Positions 1 to 12,196 of a DNA stretch of 64,000 nucleotides are shown here, piece by piece. This DNA comes from Rutidosis leptorrhynchoides (lineage: Eukaryota > Streptophyta > Magnoliopsida > Asterales > Asteraceae). The notes under the pieces are model-generated. The model was not told the origin of the DNA, searched no databases, and saw only the letters and a list, made by a program, of their open reading frames with translations. A program made the translations under genes and the position numbers. The stretch is from NCBI RefSeq assembly GCF_046630445.1, contig NC_092341.1, positions 9,051,501 to 9,115,500 on the forward strand, read 5' to 3'. Within the stretch, counting starts at the first letter, position 1. The number at the start of each line of letters is the position of its first letter.

Positions 1-564
1 GTATCATAAAATAAAAGAAACTGTGTTAGGTTCTAAATTCTGAAACCTTCGAGTTTAAAATAGGAATGTTTTGAAGCAGTGTTGGAAATTGATGCATGAA
101 TTAGTATAATATAATGAAACTTGATCAACTTCATTATATTACAGTGAGTCATGTTAAGTTTCTAATGGAACGTGATGATTCACAGTACCATCATCATGTG
201 CCATGTTACACGGCTCTTACACTCTATTCAATCTTCAAACATATTAGAACTTATCACCCTGATAGTTCTAATTTTCCGAAATATCCTGGTAATTTGACCA
301 ATCAAAATCGTGCCATTTCCATTTCTTTCTGATAACATTAGTTATGTTCATTCCAAATTTTATACATACGAACTCTGAACCATTACTCGCTTGGTTCAAG
401 GACGGGAAGAAGAAACGAAGGGACAAAACCTCAGAATAGAAATAGGAACTTAAACCACAGCAAATAAGAGAGAGCATTAACTGTGGATGACAATGATTTT
501 AAGGGACAGGAGTAGGAACATCGAAATATAAGGGAAGATATAAAACCTAACAACAACCCTGAAG

Positions 565-738
565 CTACAAACCGTGCATATCAATACGTATTGCAACATA
601 AAGGCATGGGAGAATTAAAAACATTATAATTCCAAGGAAAGGATAAAAGAGAATAGATTCTTCTGGTGATAGATGAAAAAGAAGAATGAAAGATATGTAA
701 GTTAGAAATATAACAAGGATTAGAATGGGATGGAGCAT
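565..738 (-). CDS. Antisense 57-aa small membrane protein frame, copy in E0
   Basis: An open frame of 57 codons plus stop runs opposite to the LTR orientation. The product is very hydrophobic: a first segment rich in Leu, Ile and Phe (about residues 2-22), a short acidic turn with PEE near residues 25-27, a second hydrophobic segment (about 30-50) containing ILPCLYVAIR, and a short polar tail. Two membrane passes are plausible. Frames of identical length and similar protein sequence lie at the equivalent place in elements H and P. A TATAAAT box on the same strand lies 76 bases upstream of the ATG (814-820). I do not recognise the family. Function is unknown; it may be an accessory gene of the element or a captured host sequence. 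Confidence 0.5.
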   Translation of the reverse strand: MLHPILILVIFLTYISFILLFHLSPEESILFYPFLGIIMFLILPCLYVAIRIDMHGL

Positions 739-813
739 TTTAGCAAATGTCTTAAAGTAGGAACTAAAGAGAAAGAATAGAAGGTGTGGGAAGTAAGAAA
801 GGGAAGGAGGTAA

Positions 814-820
814 ATTTATA
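814..820 (-). promoter_or_regulatory. TATA box of the antisense frame (E0)
   Basis: TATAAAT on the minus strand, 76 bases before the ATG at 738 and followed by a pyrimidine-rich leader. The same box sits at the same place in the H and P copies. Confidence 0.45.
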
Positions 821-1168
821 GTGAAATATTCAACAAAGAAATCAAAACAGATTGCCGCGTTAAATCAAAGAAGATCCTGATCGCCGCAAAACTAAATCTT
901 ATTGTATAAGATTTTCTTTAAAACCCTTAAATTCCGGAAATCAATCATAATCACGTCATCGGTTACAACAATTCTATATTTACTCATTTCACTCTCTTTT
1001 GTGATAGCTTCGCTAGTACGCTTCACATAATCGAAATGTTTTATTTATATCTCTCAATAATGATAAAACTCCGTTGTCACCTCATATTTGTCATGAAAGC
1101 ATTCCTATTGTTATCCATGACGACCTCTAACAAATTTCGGGGACGAAATTTCTTTAACGGGTGGGTAC

Positions 1169-4153
1169 TGTAACGACCCGGAAATTTTCGACCAAATTTA
1201 AACCCTAAACTCTATATGTTTCCGACACGATAAGCAAAAACCCTAATGTTGAGTCTAGAAAGTCTGAAATCTTCATTTGGATAATTAGTTACCCTTTGAC
1301 CAAGCCTGACGATTCACGAACATTTATTTGTATATGTGTTATATTTATTAATAGTAAACGAAAACAAAGTATTAGATACGTAATAGGTTTTGAAACAAGA
1401 TTAAACGTTTTAACATTTTTTTTTTAAAAGTCGTAACTTTTCTAGAAACCTTTTGTTAAACGATAAATGTAACGGTCCGTGATTTTATAAAAACAAATAT
1501 TTAATAAAACGTATTCAAAATATATATATATATATGTATTTTACAAAACAATATTAAACGTTTTCAATTTAAAAATATATTTTGACAAATAATTAAACTT
1601 TGATTTATACGAGTAAATGACCACAACATTTAAAAGATTAAGTTACATTTTTGGTGGGATTGTTTTTATAATTTAAAACCCATTATTTTGATAAAGGTAC
1701 AAGTCCCAAAACGTAAACTGATAGTTTTCTTAGCGTACGAAACTTTATTTGGAAAACTGGAACCGGGACTTTTGTTGAGTGACGACGTAAAAGTAATTTT
1801 TGTAAAAATAATATTTTTACCCCTAACGTAAATTAAATATAATATTTAATTAATTATTTAAATTAAATAAATATATATATTAACCATGTCGGCAGAGTGG
1901 GACAAAGCAATGTGAGCTGGCAAGGGTGCTCATGCGACTCGCATGGCCAAACCCTTCAAACTCATGCGAGTCGCATGGTGGAACAGTACTGGCCACATCT
2001 TTTTAAATACCACGAGTTCGGTTTAGTTTATTTAATTGTTTTTCATATCCTCCGAAGACTACACATATTATACATTTATATTTTCCTAAATCTTCGAACA
2101 CCTTCTCTGACATACACATATGTACTTATTTATTTACATATGATTATAAAACTCATTGTTATTATTATTATTATTAAGATCAAAATCACTAATTTTATAT
2201 TTTCAAAAGTATTATCATTATTTGTATTAAACCTAAAATTCTATGACGGGGTTCTGTCCAAGTGTTCCAAAACTAATTTTATGAATGGGATAAGATTAAG
2301 GAGATTGTGGGTCAAATTTATGAAAGTTATGGGTATGGATCGGGGGTTTTGCTCGTGAGACAAACTAGTGTTTATCATCTCCATTGTGTTTATATATCTT
2401 CCTGCAATATTGAATCTCAATATTGATACGTAAGCACTCTAAACTTAACTTTTATTTATTTTTAGTGTATCACTGACTAGTGCTCGAGAAATTAGGATCA
2501 TGCATACTATTTTATCTATTTTTGACAAAATATGCTTTAGGACAGAATCTGAATTAGTTACCTCTGCGGTTAAGATTAGGTATATGAATAATATGTTTTT
2601 GGAAAGGTGGCGAAAAACTATAAACTTTTCATTTAGATGTCAAATGGATCCGACGGACGGATTTGGTGATATAGTCAATTGAACTTTTGTACAGATTGTT
2701 AAAAATGAATATTTTTATTTTACGTTGTCGTTAAAATTATCGTTATTATTATAATTACTATCATCAAAGTTATTATAAATTTTATTATTATTGGTAACTA
2801 ATATTTTTACCAACAGATGCAAAATTATTATTTTAATTGTATTATTATTAAAATTACTAATTATTATCTTTATTAAAAATATTATTTTTGTTATTATTAT
2901 TAATATTAAATTATTATTATGTAAATTATCAATTTATTAATAAAATTATCATTTTAAATAAATATATTATCCTTAAGGGAAATATTATAAAATATTAATT
3001 CATTGTTTTAATATATTTCTGTATATAAAATATTATTTATTAACAAGTGAATTATATTGTTATTTACTATAAATGAATTTTGTTAAATAAAATATAAAAT
3101 GACAATATTTACTTATGTATAAATTTTTGTAAGTCATTTTGAGTCAAATGAATTTTTATTAACTTTTGCAAATAAGTCTCGAGCATTAGGAGTGGGATAC
3201 ACAATGATTCGATCTTAATTGTTAAATAGGTATTAATCTATATGTAAATATACATAATTAATTAGGTTCGTGAATCGAAGGCCAACCTTATAAGTTATCA
3301 ATGGTGTTATATGTATTTTTACTACAAAATACATTAGGTGAGTATATAGTCCCTTTTTGAACTTTACATATTTTTGGGATGAGAATACATGCACTGTTTT
3401 TATAAATGATTTACGTTATGGACACAAGTAACTGAAAAATATATTCTACGTTGAGTTGTACCACTGGCATACTTCCCTGTAGCTTGGTAACTAATATTTA
3501 CAGCGGTATTGTAAACGCGAATCCTGTTGATAGATCTATCGGGCCTGACAACCCCAACCGGACTGGACGACCAGTATTCAACGGTTGCACAGTACTTCGT
3601 TTCGTGACTAAACTTGGTACAGTGTAGTAAGATTTCATATTAAAGGGAATATGCGACGTGATTAATTGTTAAGTATGGTTACCAAGTGCTCAACCACTTA
3701 GAATATTTTTATTAAACTGTTTATATATGAAATCTTGTGGTCCATTGTTGTAACGCTGCTAGCATCAAACCTATATATCTCACCAACTTTATGTTGACGT
3801 TTTAAAGCATGTTATTCTCAGGTATGAATTAAGACTTCCGCTGTGCATTAGCTCATATAAAGGATACTAGTTGGGACCATTTAAGCCATGATACAAGAAT
3901 GTTGCATTCGAGTCATTGAAGATCATTAAAGACATTTATTAAGTAAATGACAGAATAGGTCATTCGGATATTGAGAAATGTTAGACGAGTGTGGTAATGT
4001 TTGATGTAAAGATAGATTGCCCTTTTAAGAATAAATGCAACGTTTGTAAAATATATCTTATAGAGGTCAAGTACCTCGCGATGTTATCAACTGTTGTAAT
4101 TCGTTTGTAATCAATATGGACATCGTCCGGATGATTAGTTTCGGATCCTTTCA
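1169..4153 (+). mobile_element. 3' LTR of element E0
   Basis: The LTR starts TGTAACGACCCGG right after the purine-rich tract at the end of the internal region. It carries modules shared with the other long LTRs of this window: paired palindromes followed by a TATA-like box (1931-2010), GAGAATACATGCA near 3380, CTCACCAAC...TTCTCAGG at 3779-3823, and TATAGAGGTCAAGTACCTCGCGATG near 4062. The right end is uncertain. I place it at TTTCA near 4153 by analogy with LTRs ending CATTTCA, but it could end up to about 30 bases earlier. Confidence 0.65.
1931..1977 (+). promoter_or_regulatory. Paired palindromes upstream of the E0 LTR TATA box
   Basis: CATGCGACTCGCATG (1931-1945) and CATGCGAGTCGCATG (1963-1977) are each near-perfect palindromes and differ only in the central base. 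A TATA-like TTTTAAATAC follows at 2001-2010. The same arrangement occurs in the P LTRs and in solo LTR S. Confidence 0.55.
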
Positions 4154-5076
<923 letters not shown>

Positions 5077-5277
5077 CACTTTTTTAGGGGAAATGAGGGG
5101 AAATAATTTTTTTCGTTTTTTGAAAAAATTTTGTACACGAACATTATAGATTAGATGAAAATATGAACATTTAAAAAAGACACTTTCTGATGAATGTCAT
5201 TATTTTGGCGGGAAAACGCTCTAAGAAAAAAATAAAAACATTCAATGCATTGAATGTTTTTCTGCTGAGTTTTTTTT

Positions 5278-5515
5278 AAGGGGTTAGAAATTAGGGTTTA
5301 GAAATTAGGGGGTTATAAATTAGGGTTTAGCTATTTGGGTTTAGAAATTAAGGTTTTGGGTTTAGAAATTAGGGTTTTGGGTTTAGAAATTAGGGTTTAG
5401 ATTGAATATTTTAACACGAACGGTTTAGAGTTTAGGGTTTAGGGTTTTGGGTTGAGAGTTTACGGAGTAAACCCGAAAACCCAAACCTAAAACCCAAAAC
5501 CCTAAACTTTAAATC
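5278..5515. repeat. Degenerate telomere-like repeats with an orientation switch
   Basis: TTTAGGG-like units (GGTTTAGAAATTAGGG, GTTTAGGGTTTTGGG) run for about 180 bases. After about 5465 the motif reverses to AACCCAAAACCCTAAAC, giving a head-to-head inverted pair around GTTTACGGAGTAAAC. It may be an interstitial telomere-like tract or the arms of a MITE; I saw no clear target duplication. Confidence 0.6.
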
Positions 5516-5756
5516 GGGCTAAATTCGAAAAAAAGGGTCCATTTTCACCATAGACTTGATTTTTAGAGATGCATCTACCATATGCACCTAATTTTTAAGA
5601 GAAATATGATGAAATGTTAATAAGTTATCTTTTAATAAAATGTTTAATCATGTTGTATATATTGATTTGTTGTTTTTGTACATTTAACTTAATATATAGT
5701 ATAATTGCTTTCTCCCGAAGAAGATGAAATTAGAGCTTGCAAATAGACTTGATTGT

Positions 5757-5850
5757 GATACATATTGACTTCAATCTGTACGCATATTGAGTTCAATCTT
5801 TGACATACTGAGTTCAATCTGTTGACATATTGAGTTCAATTTGTGGGTAG
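5757..5850 (+). repeat. Short tandem repeat, about 21-23-bp unit
   Basis: Four to five imperfect copies of a unit like ACATATTGAGTTCAATCTG. The first copy reads TTGACTTC and the last reads TGAACTCGA-like. It lies between the element remnants and the RPL28 promoter. Confidence 0.7.
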
Positions 5851-6073
5851 ACTGAACTCGATATGTGCCTCATGAAAAAAAAAAAATTTTCAGATTTTTG
5901 TTTTATCAATCTGCACAGACTGAAAAATATGTGCATATGCTACGTGCAGGTGCATCCAATCTATGGAGCTAATAGCCCTACAAGGCTACAATGTGTGAAT
6001 ATAGCCCGAGCCGGTCTCATGTGTATGATTTTCAACCCCAAATGTTAGTCCAATAATGTGTGAATAAATCACG

Positions 6074-6079
6074 AGCCCA
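6074..6079 (+). promoter_or_regulatory. Site II element in the RPL28 promoter
   Basis: AGCCCA, read as TGGGCT on the other strand, matches the plant Site II consensus TGGGCY that is common upstream of cytosolic ribosomal protein genes. It lies about 85 bases before the telo box. Confidence 0.45.
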
Positions 6080-6161
6080 TTCTGAACTGGACTATTTCTT
6101 TAAAATAGGGACTTAGATTGAAATACTTACGAGTACAAGGGTGTTAAGTAAAATATTGAGC

Positions 6162-6169
6162 TAGGGTTT
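6162..6169 (+). promoter_or_regulatory. Telo box of RPL28
   Basis: TAGGGTTT, the inverse of AAACCCTA. The pairing of telo box and Site II is typical of plant ribosomal protein gene promoters. The box is about 200 bases upstream of the ATG, which leaves room for a 5'-UTR intron ending at TTGCAG near 6345. Confidence 0.5.
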
Positions 6170-6364
6170 CGATACCAGCACATATATAACAATATGCGTT
6201 TTTTTTGTCGTCCATCTTCAACATATCGCCCACTGAAAATAGCCGCCTGAGCAAAACCTGAACGGTAGTTTAACAAATTCGATTTATTGTAGTGCTCAAT
6301 TATTCTATATGGATATATATTGAATATTGAATTTGATGTATTGCAGTGAAATAGGTTGATTGTA

Positions 6365-8033
6365 ATGGCGACAGTACCAGGGCAATTGATTTGGGAGATC
6401 GTAAAGAGGAACAACTGTTTTCTCGTTAAAGAGTTCGGTAACAACACTCAAAGTGTTCAATTCAGCAAAGAACCTAATAATCTCTACAATCTCAACTCAT
6501 ACAAACACTCTGGTATTATTTCATTTTATATTTGCAATCGTTTTGTTAAATTAGGGTTTCTGATTTGTCAGACCTTTAATTGGTAATTGTTACATCATTT
6601 TGTGTTTATATATACACATTTGATTTGAATATAATGAACTAGTTATTACTTGTCTATCAATTTGTGCCTGTTTTGATTATTATAAAAATTGGTAATACTG
6701 TTACTATGATTAAGATGTTAGAGGTAAAGGTAATTGTTATATCATTTTGTGTTTATATATACACATTTGAGTTGATTTAAATGAATTAGTTATTACTTTT
6801 GTATCAATTTGTGCTTGTTTGGATTAGTATACAAATTTGTAATACTGTTAGTTTGATTAAGATGTTAGAGGTAAAGGTAATTGTTATATCATTTTGTGTT
6901 TATATATACACATTTGATTTGATTTAAATGAGTTAGGTGTTACTTGTATATTATTTTGTGCTTGTTTGGATGATAATAAAAATTGGTCATACTGTTAGTA
7001 TGATTAAGATGTTAGAGTGTAGTAAACTAGTAATATGTAGATGATATATTTCTGGTTGTAATTATTAATTGCAGGACTAGCAAACAAGAAGACTGTGACT
7101 ATTCAGCCAGCTGGTACGGACGAAGGTGTGTTGCTAGCAACAACCAAGACTAAGAAACAGGGGAAGCCTGCTAGTTTGCTTCACAAATCTGTTATGAAAA
7201 AGGAGTTCTACCGTATGGCAAAAGCGGTTACAAACCAGGTAGTTATTCTGTTTTATGAAGACAGTTAGGTGAATTGGTTAAATGTGCAAAACTTTATCTC
7301 ATGGATTGTTTTAATTTTTTCTGATACTTGTTTTGTACCTAAGCATCGTAGCAGTAAATTTAGTTGACCTATCGGTAGTTCGCACATTGTTATAGTTGGA
7401 AAGTTTTTATCTTTTGTTGAACTAGATTTTTAAATGACCTGTCTAGTTTTTAGAAAGAATAGGGTTGATTTTACTTTTATGTATTGAAAGAGGTTGCAGT
7501 ATGTATCAAGAGTTGGAGTTTAAATACTGCATAACATGAACCATGTAGATAGTTTTATAGTTGAGGTTGCAGTATACACCGGCAGCTTTCTTTTTATAAA
7601 GATATTTTATTTTATTCTTAAGAAGTCCTCTTTCATTTTTGGTATAATTGTGTTTTTTTTTTTTTTTCACTCAGAAGCCATTACGAATTGTCATGCAGTT
7701 TGTTAGGAACTCATTTCATGTACTTAGTATTCAGTATACGTTCTGATATATCCTTGGCTTGAAATTTACATTTCCTTTGCTGCAACTTCTAAGTATCGAT
7801 CCTGTATAGCACTTATAGTTTACCTTTTATGTCAAAAGTTCAGTTTAATTTAGATGTTAAGAGGTTTTGATGGTTTGTGTTGTTTGTATCAGGTGGTTGA
7901 TAACTACTACAGGCCAGATTTGAAGAAGGCTGCTCTTGCTAGGTTGAGTGCAGTTAACAGGAGCCTTAAGGTTTCAAAATCAGGTGTGAAGAAGAGGAAC
8001 AGACAGGCATTCAAGATCCGTGGCCGAAAATGA
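6365..8033 (+). CDS. RPL28: 60S ribosomal protein L28 (eL28), three coding exons
   Basis: The protein is eL28 of the large cytosolic ribosomal subunit. Coding exons are 6365-6512, 7075-7238 and 7893-8033, with GT-AG introns; splice phases fit and give 150 codons, slightly longer than the roughly 143 residues usual in plants. The N-terminus [20 protein letters not shown] and the exon 2 stretch [19 protein letters not shown] are diagnostic of the family. The C-terminus is strongly basic, ending FKIRGRK. A nearby upstream in-frame codon at 6356 is not a better start, because the ATG at 6365 gives the family N-terminus. The promoter carries Site II and telo boxes. Intron 1 contains a 147-bp tandem repeat. 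No disabling feature is seen, so it is probably an active gene. Confidence 0.95.
6582..7017 (+). repeat. 147-bp tandem repeat, three copies, in RPL28 intron 1
   Basis: Units begin with GGTAATTGTTA at 6582, 6729 and 6876, an exact 147-base spacing twice, and each ends near GATTAAGATGTTAGAG. The copies differ by scattered substitutions, so the repeat is not very recent. They make up most of the intron and stop about 55 bases before the acceptor. Confidence 0.9.
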
Positions 8034-9237
8034 AGACATTTAGCTTACTTTATAAGCAGATATGATATATGATATTATTATCGTACCTATCTTTTTGTTG
8101 TCCCTTCTCGTTTATCACTATTTGTTTTTCGTGCGGATAGTTAAGTGATGATCTGCTCTGCTCTATTTGGTTTGAATATTTTTAAGATTACAATTTTGAT
8201 GGTCTTTGACCTTTTGCCTTGACTGATCTATGATAAAATGAACACGTGTTTCTACATTTTAGTTCCCGTATGCAATCTGCCTGTATTATGGGGTCTTAAC
8301 CTAGGGGTGTTAACGAGTCTAGCTGAGTTGATAAAGTGACGCACTCAAGTTTGGTTGGTTTGAAAGTTTTATATCATTTTGATTTTTGTTGGCTCTGTAA
8401 GTTTATGTTATGTTTAATTCCCTTATTTTTAGAGTCTGTTTGGTTAATCCTTTTACCAAAAAGATAACAATGACTTTGTGTAGCTAATTAAAATTTGGTT
8501 GCGTTCTAGGCAAGAAACTTTTAAGTCTTGAGAAAAGCGTGCATAAACCTTTTTCAAGAACAATTAATGGGAACCTTGTAGCTTTGTGGATTAAAATAAA
8601 GTATATCTTTGACTTCAAAAAGCATTTTCAAAACCCATGGGATTCAAACAATCAACACCTTATAGTTTTTGCTGAATTCGGTTAACCATCTTTCATACTT
8701 TCAAAGCCATTTAAATGCATGTAACCATTAATTTAGGAAAAGTCTTTGAACTAATTTATGTGCTTTTGCACATAGAAGCAGCTTTATTAAAAAAAATAAA
8801 GGTTTATTCTGATTAATACGTTAATCATCTATAAATGAAATATCTATATTCTATACACTATCTAGGAAAATTTCTTGATAAGAATTTGAAGGAGTCGACT
8901 GATATATCACCAATCACCAAACTATGATTGTAATAGCAAGTCACAATCTCAATTTTTATAAATCGTATACTTTATGGTGTGAAATCAGATTTAGACCTAC
9001 GATCCCGCTGTTAATTTTTGTGATCTAACATTTTAAATTCACCAACACTAAAAAACACCGTTTTACCTAAAATACAATACTATTAAGATGCAACGAATCT
9101 GAACCGTGATAATTTTTTTTAAAGCAAACTCACATATCCTACATGAATAACATCACAATATCTTCATATTCACTCATTTACATTAATCCACAATGTCAAA
9201 GTTATAGAATCACCTCGATATTGATATACCAAAGACC
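8034..9237. other. RPL28 3' UTR and intergenic DNA
   Basis: The first roughly 250 bases are T-rich and suit a 3' UTR. Beyond that I see no open frame, repeat or RNA gene. Confidence 0.5.
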
Positions 9238-9245
9238 CTTCGGTA

Positions 9246-9560
9246 CAATGGCGAATCCACCATTTGACCCGTGAGGTCATGAGACATCACTAGTTTGAAG
9301 ATTTTGTGTAGAAAATGTTTTTTAAAATGTATAAAACGCCATTAAATTTAACTACAAAACCTCGTATATTTCTCGAATTTATAGCTTTTCTTTTAAACTG
9401 TATGATACACCACTTAAATTTTACCACTCCAACCCATATATATTTTGAATTTGTATATTTTATAAAGGTAAACAACCATTAATATAGCTTTCAAATATAA
9501 TTAGCATTGAGAAAAAAAAAGTCGGGACCCCAGTTAATTTCGATCCTGAAATCGCCACTG
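9246..9560. mobile_element. Small hAT-type non-autonomous transposon (315 bp)
   Basis: Ends are CAATGGCGAATCC and, inverted, CAGTGGCGATTTC, an imperfect terminal inverted repeat. It is flanked by a perfect 8-bp duplication, CTTCGGTA, at 9238-9245 and 9561-9568. The 8-bp duplication and CAGTGGCG-like ends indicate a hAT MITE. There is no transposase. Confidence 0.8.
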
Positions 9561-9568
9561 CTTCGGTA

Positions 9569-10492
9569 CCGTTGATAAAAATTTACTTGTCGAATACTCG
9601 ATCATTCCCCTATATTAAAGTCACGACCTTTCCCCAAGTTTAACGATATCTTGAACTCATTAGTCATCCTAACATCTGTCAACGTCCTCTCCCTTTCATT
9701 TATTTATTTTACTAATTTATTTAGCTCCAAAGATGTTCCATTCACGTCCATTAAATAAAAAAAAATGCTTCGAGATGTATATCAAATATCAATATCAATA
9801 TCAAATACTCCGTATTAATTAAGTAAACAGTAATTAAAATAATATATAAATAAATTAAGTAAACAATAATTAAAATAATATATACATAAATAAATAAGTG
9901 AAAGCACTATACACGACCGTACGTGTTAGCGTACATCGAATAGTTCCAAATCCAAGTTACCCAAATAAAATTCCTCCAATATTTCTTTGAAAGATATTGT
10001 TACAGAAAATTTCAACTATTTAAATTTGTATTACTTATACTACTAGTTTCCACTTATCTTTGTGTAAATTGTTTCAACAGGTATAAAAATTGTATAACGT
10101 TACTCAATCGAATTTTGAAAATTAAAAAAAAATCATATTAAATGATAAATATTACTCGTTCATTATTAACCTTCTTTCTTTGACAATTTCTAAAAGTTAC
10201 CTCGGCTCTAGTCACCCATTTTGACACATAACTGTAGTCATAAAACTATTCCTAATCCACAGTTAAGTCACGTGAAATACCTAATCTCCAAGTAATTTAG
10301 ACAGGGATTACATATGCTTATGCTAATGAAATATTAGAATATTAGAAAAGTCAATGGTCAATGAGGTACTAACCTACACGTTTCAAGAACTTCGTCTTAA
10401 ATACACATATATTAAGATTATTCTCCAAGTAAAATACAACCATTTATAAACCATTAGTAGGTCCTCATTTTTTATAATACAACCAAACCCAA
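9569..10492. other. Intergenic and promoter region of the 10493 gene
   Basis: AT-rich DNA with no open frame. A G-box, CACGTG, lies at 10269-10274. TATA-like sequences lie near 10396-10404 and at 10443-10450 (TTTATAAA). Confidence 0.4.
10269..10274. promoter_or_regulatory. G-box upstream of the 10493 gene
   Basis: CACGTG, the core bound by plant bZIP and bHLH factors, about 220 bases before the ATG. A single six-base match is weak evidence on its own. Confidence 0.3.
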
Positions 10493-10780
10493 ATGGAACC
10501 AAGCACCACCACAAAACCGACTGAAATTCCGGCAGCTTCACCATCGTTAAACCGCAGCGTGACAGCTAACCCACAGAACGCTAAGAAACAACGCTACGAT
10601 CGATGTTTTTCCTTCATGGAGATATCGATTGACCCAGGAATCAAATCGGTAAAAAGACTCGATTCAAGGAAGTTTAAGTTTGAAATACAAAGATGGGCTA
10701 AGGCAGTTGTTCGATACGCCCGCCAAGTCAGTGATCGCTTTGGTGGTCGTCAAGTAAATGAAGGGAGCGTCCGTGGTTAA
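10493..10780 (+). CDS. Small plant protein of unknown function, 95 aa
   Basis: A single-exon frame of 95 codons with a good start context (AAATGG). Residues 1-32 are Ser/Thr/Pro/Ala rich and probably disordered. From about residue 33 the sequence reads like a folded conserved unit: YDRCFSFMEISIDPGIKSV, then a Lys/Arg-rich probable helix containing FEIQRWAKAVVRYARQVSDR. I have the impression of a conserved small plant family with a SFMEIS motif, but cannot name it or give a function. No signal peptide or membrane segment is seen. It is the only credible gene between RPL28 and the LTR cluster. The frame could extend by splicing at a GTAAATG near 10753, but the simple reading ends at 10780. Confidence 0.65.
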   Translation: MEPSTTTKPTEIPAASPSLNRSVTANPQNAKKQRYDRCFSFMEISIDPGIKSVKRLDSRKFKFEIQRWAKAVVRYARQVSDRFGGRQVNEGSVRG

Positions 10781-10997
10781 GCTGATCATTCATTGGATGA
10801 ATTATATGCCAGCCTGGATGATCATCTGTTTTTCGACTGCCAAGTCAGCACATCAGCAGATTGATGATTGTTTGTATGCAACTAAAAACACCACAGCCAA
10901 ACTGGATTTGAAGCACGGAAGGATCCAACAAAAGTTGTATGTGCGAGTTTGTGTTTTAATACATGACTGTAATTACTCCAATCACTTCAATACATGA

Positions 10998-11703
10998 ATA
11001 TAATTGTCTTGTTTGTTTAGCATCTTATTAGTTTATTTTTTTATTCATTTGTTCATTTATTTTTTTATTTATCTGTTAATATAATCACCGTTAAAAATAT
11101 ATATGTTCCGTTATGTTAATGTATTCTATTTCTATGATTCATTATACAAGCTGTAAAACAGACAAATAAGGTCAGGGTGATATAAAAAAGAAATGATAAG
11201 TTTATCAAATTTTTACAAAATTAAGTAATTTGTACCAATTAAATTAAGAGAATCGTAAATGGGAAAAAATAAGAACGCTAATATATGGATAAATGGATTA
11301 GTACTAAAGAGAGATATTTTCCAATGAATTGATCAGCTTTTTGTGTATCTGTCATGAACATCCCTCTATCGAAAGAAATGTTTCTCATAAGCTGCTTAGA
11401 ACACATATTATGTGCTTGAGTTGCATTCTTCATTCGGTTTGCTTTCACCCAATTAGGTTCCTGCTAAAATAACATAATTACATGTCTAGGATCCTCTATC
11501 AATAATAAAAATTGAAGGATTAAGAAAATAACAGAACTAGCAAATGGGTAGGTATAAATTCTTTTCAAAAAAATAATTATAAGTTAAATTAGTTACTTTG
11601 GAGTTAGTTGTTGGTGATTTTAGTGTCAGCGGTCATTTTGTATATTGGTGATTTACTTGAGATAAATAGATTTCAAGTTACACTTTATTACAAGATAGGA
11701 GAG
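10998..11703. other. Intergenic DNA with a possible exon-like fragment
   Basis: Most of this is featureless AT-rich DNA. On the minus strand about 11300-11465 is open and follows an acceptor-like TTTAGCAG, with a Met/Lys/Asn-rich translation. It is noted as a finding and not called a gene. Confidence 0.3.
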
Positions 11704-11881
11704 TGTGACGACCCGGATATTTCCGACCAAATTTAAACTTAATCTTTATATGTTACCGACACAATAAGCAAAGTCTGTATGTTGAGTATCGAAAACTTTG
11801 AAACTATGTTCATATATTCAATTGACCCTTTGACTATTCCCGACGATTCACGAACAATTGAATTATAAATAAATATGTATG

Positions 11882-11930
<49 letters not shown>

Positions 11931-12124
11931 ATGTAAGTATATATATTAAATTGAAATTATAAAATATAACTTAAACATTAAAATGATATATGTAAAAATA
12001 AAGATATATTATTTTCATTATAATTGCTAATATTAATATTTGTATTAATAAAATTATTTTTTATATATATAAATATATAAAATTCGATATGTACCAGTAA
12101 TATGATTAATATTATTGATAATCC

Positions 12125-12125
<1 letters not shown>

Positions 12126-12195
<70 letters not shown>
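12126..12195. repeat. (TTA)n microsatellite
   Basis: Over twenty ATT/TTA units inside the solo LTR; the poly-Leu frame it produces is spurious. Confidence 0.9.

Positions 12196-12196
<1 letters not shown>

Larger units (their letters stand above)
1..1168 (+). mobile_element. 3' internal part of LTR element E0 (fossil, cut by window edge)
   Basis: This stretch aligns by eye with the last 1.1 kb of the internal region of element P (about 30130-31215) and, inverted, with element H (about 21363-22450). It ends in the same purine-rich sequence, ACGAAATTTCTTTAACGGGT, immediately before the 3' LTR at 1169. No gag or pol domain is recognisable. It contains an antisense open frame at 565-738, listed separately. 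The element belongs to a family with long LTRs and no visible pol, so it is probably non-autonomous; that is an inference from three incomplete copies. Confidence 0.75.
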
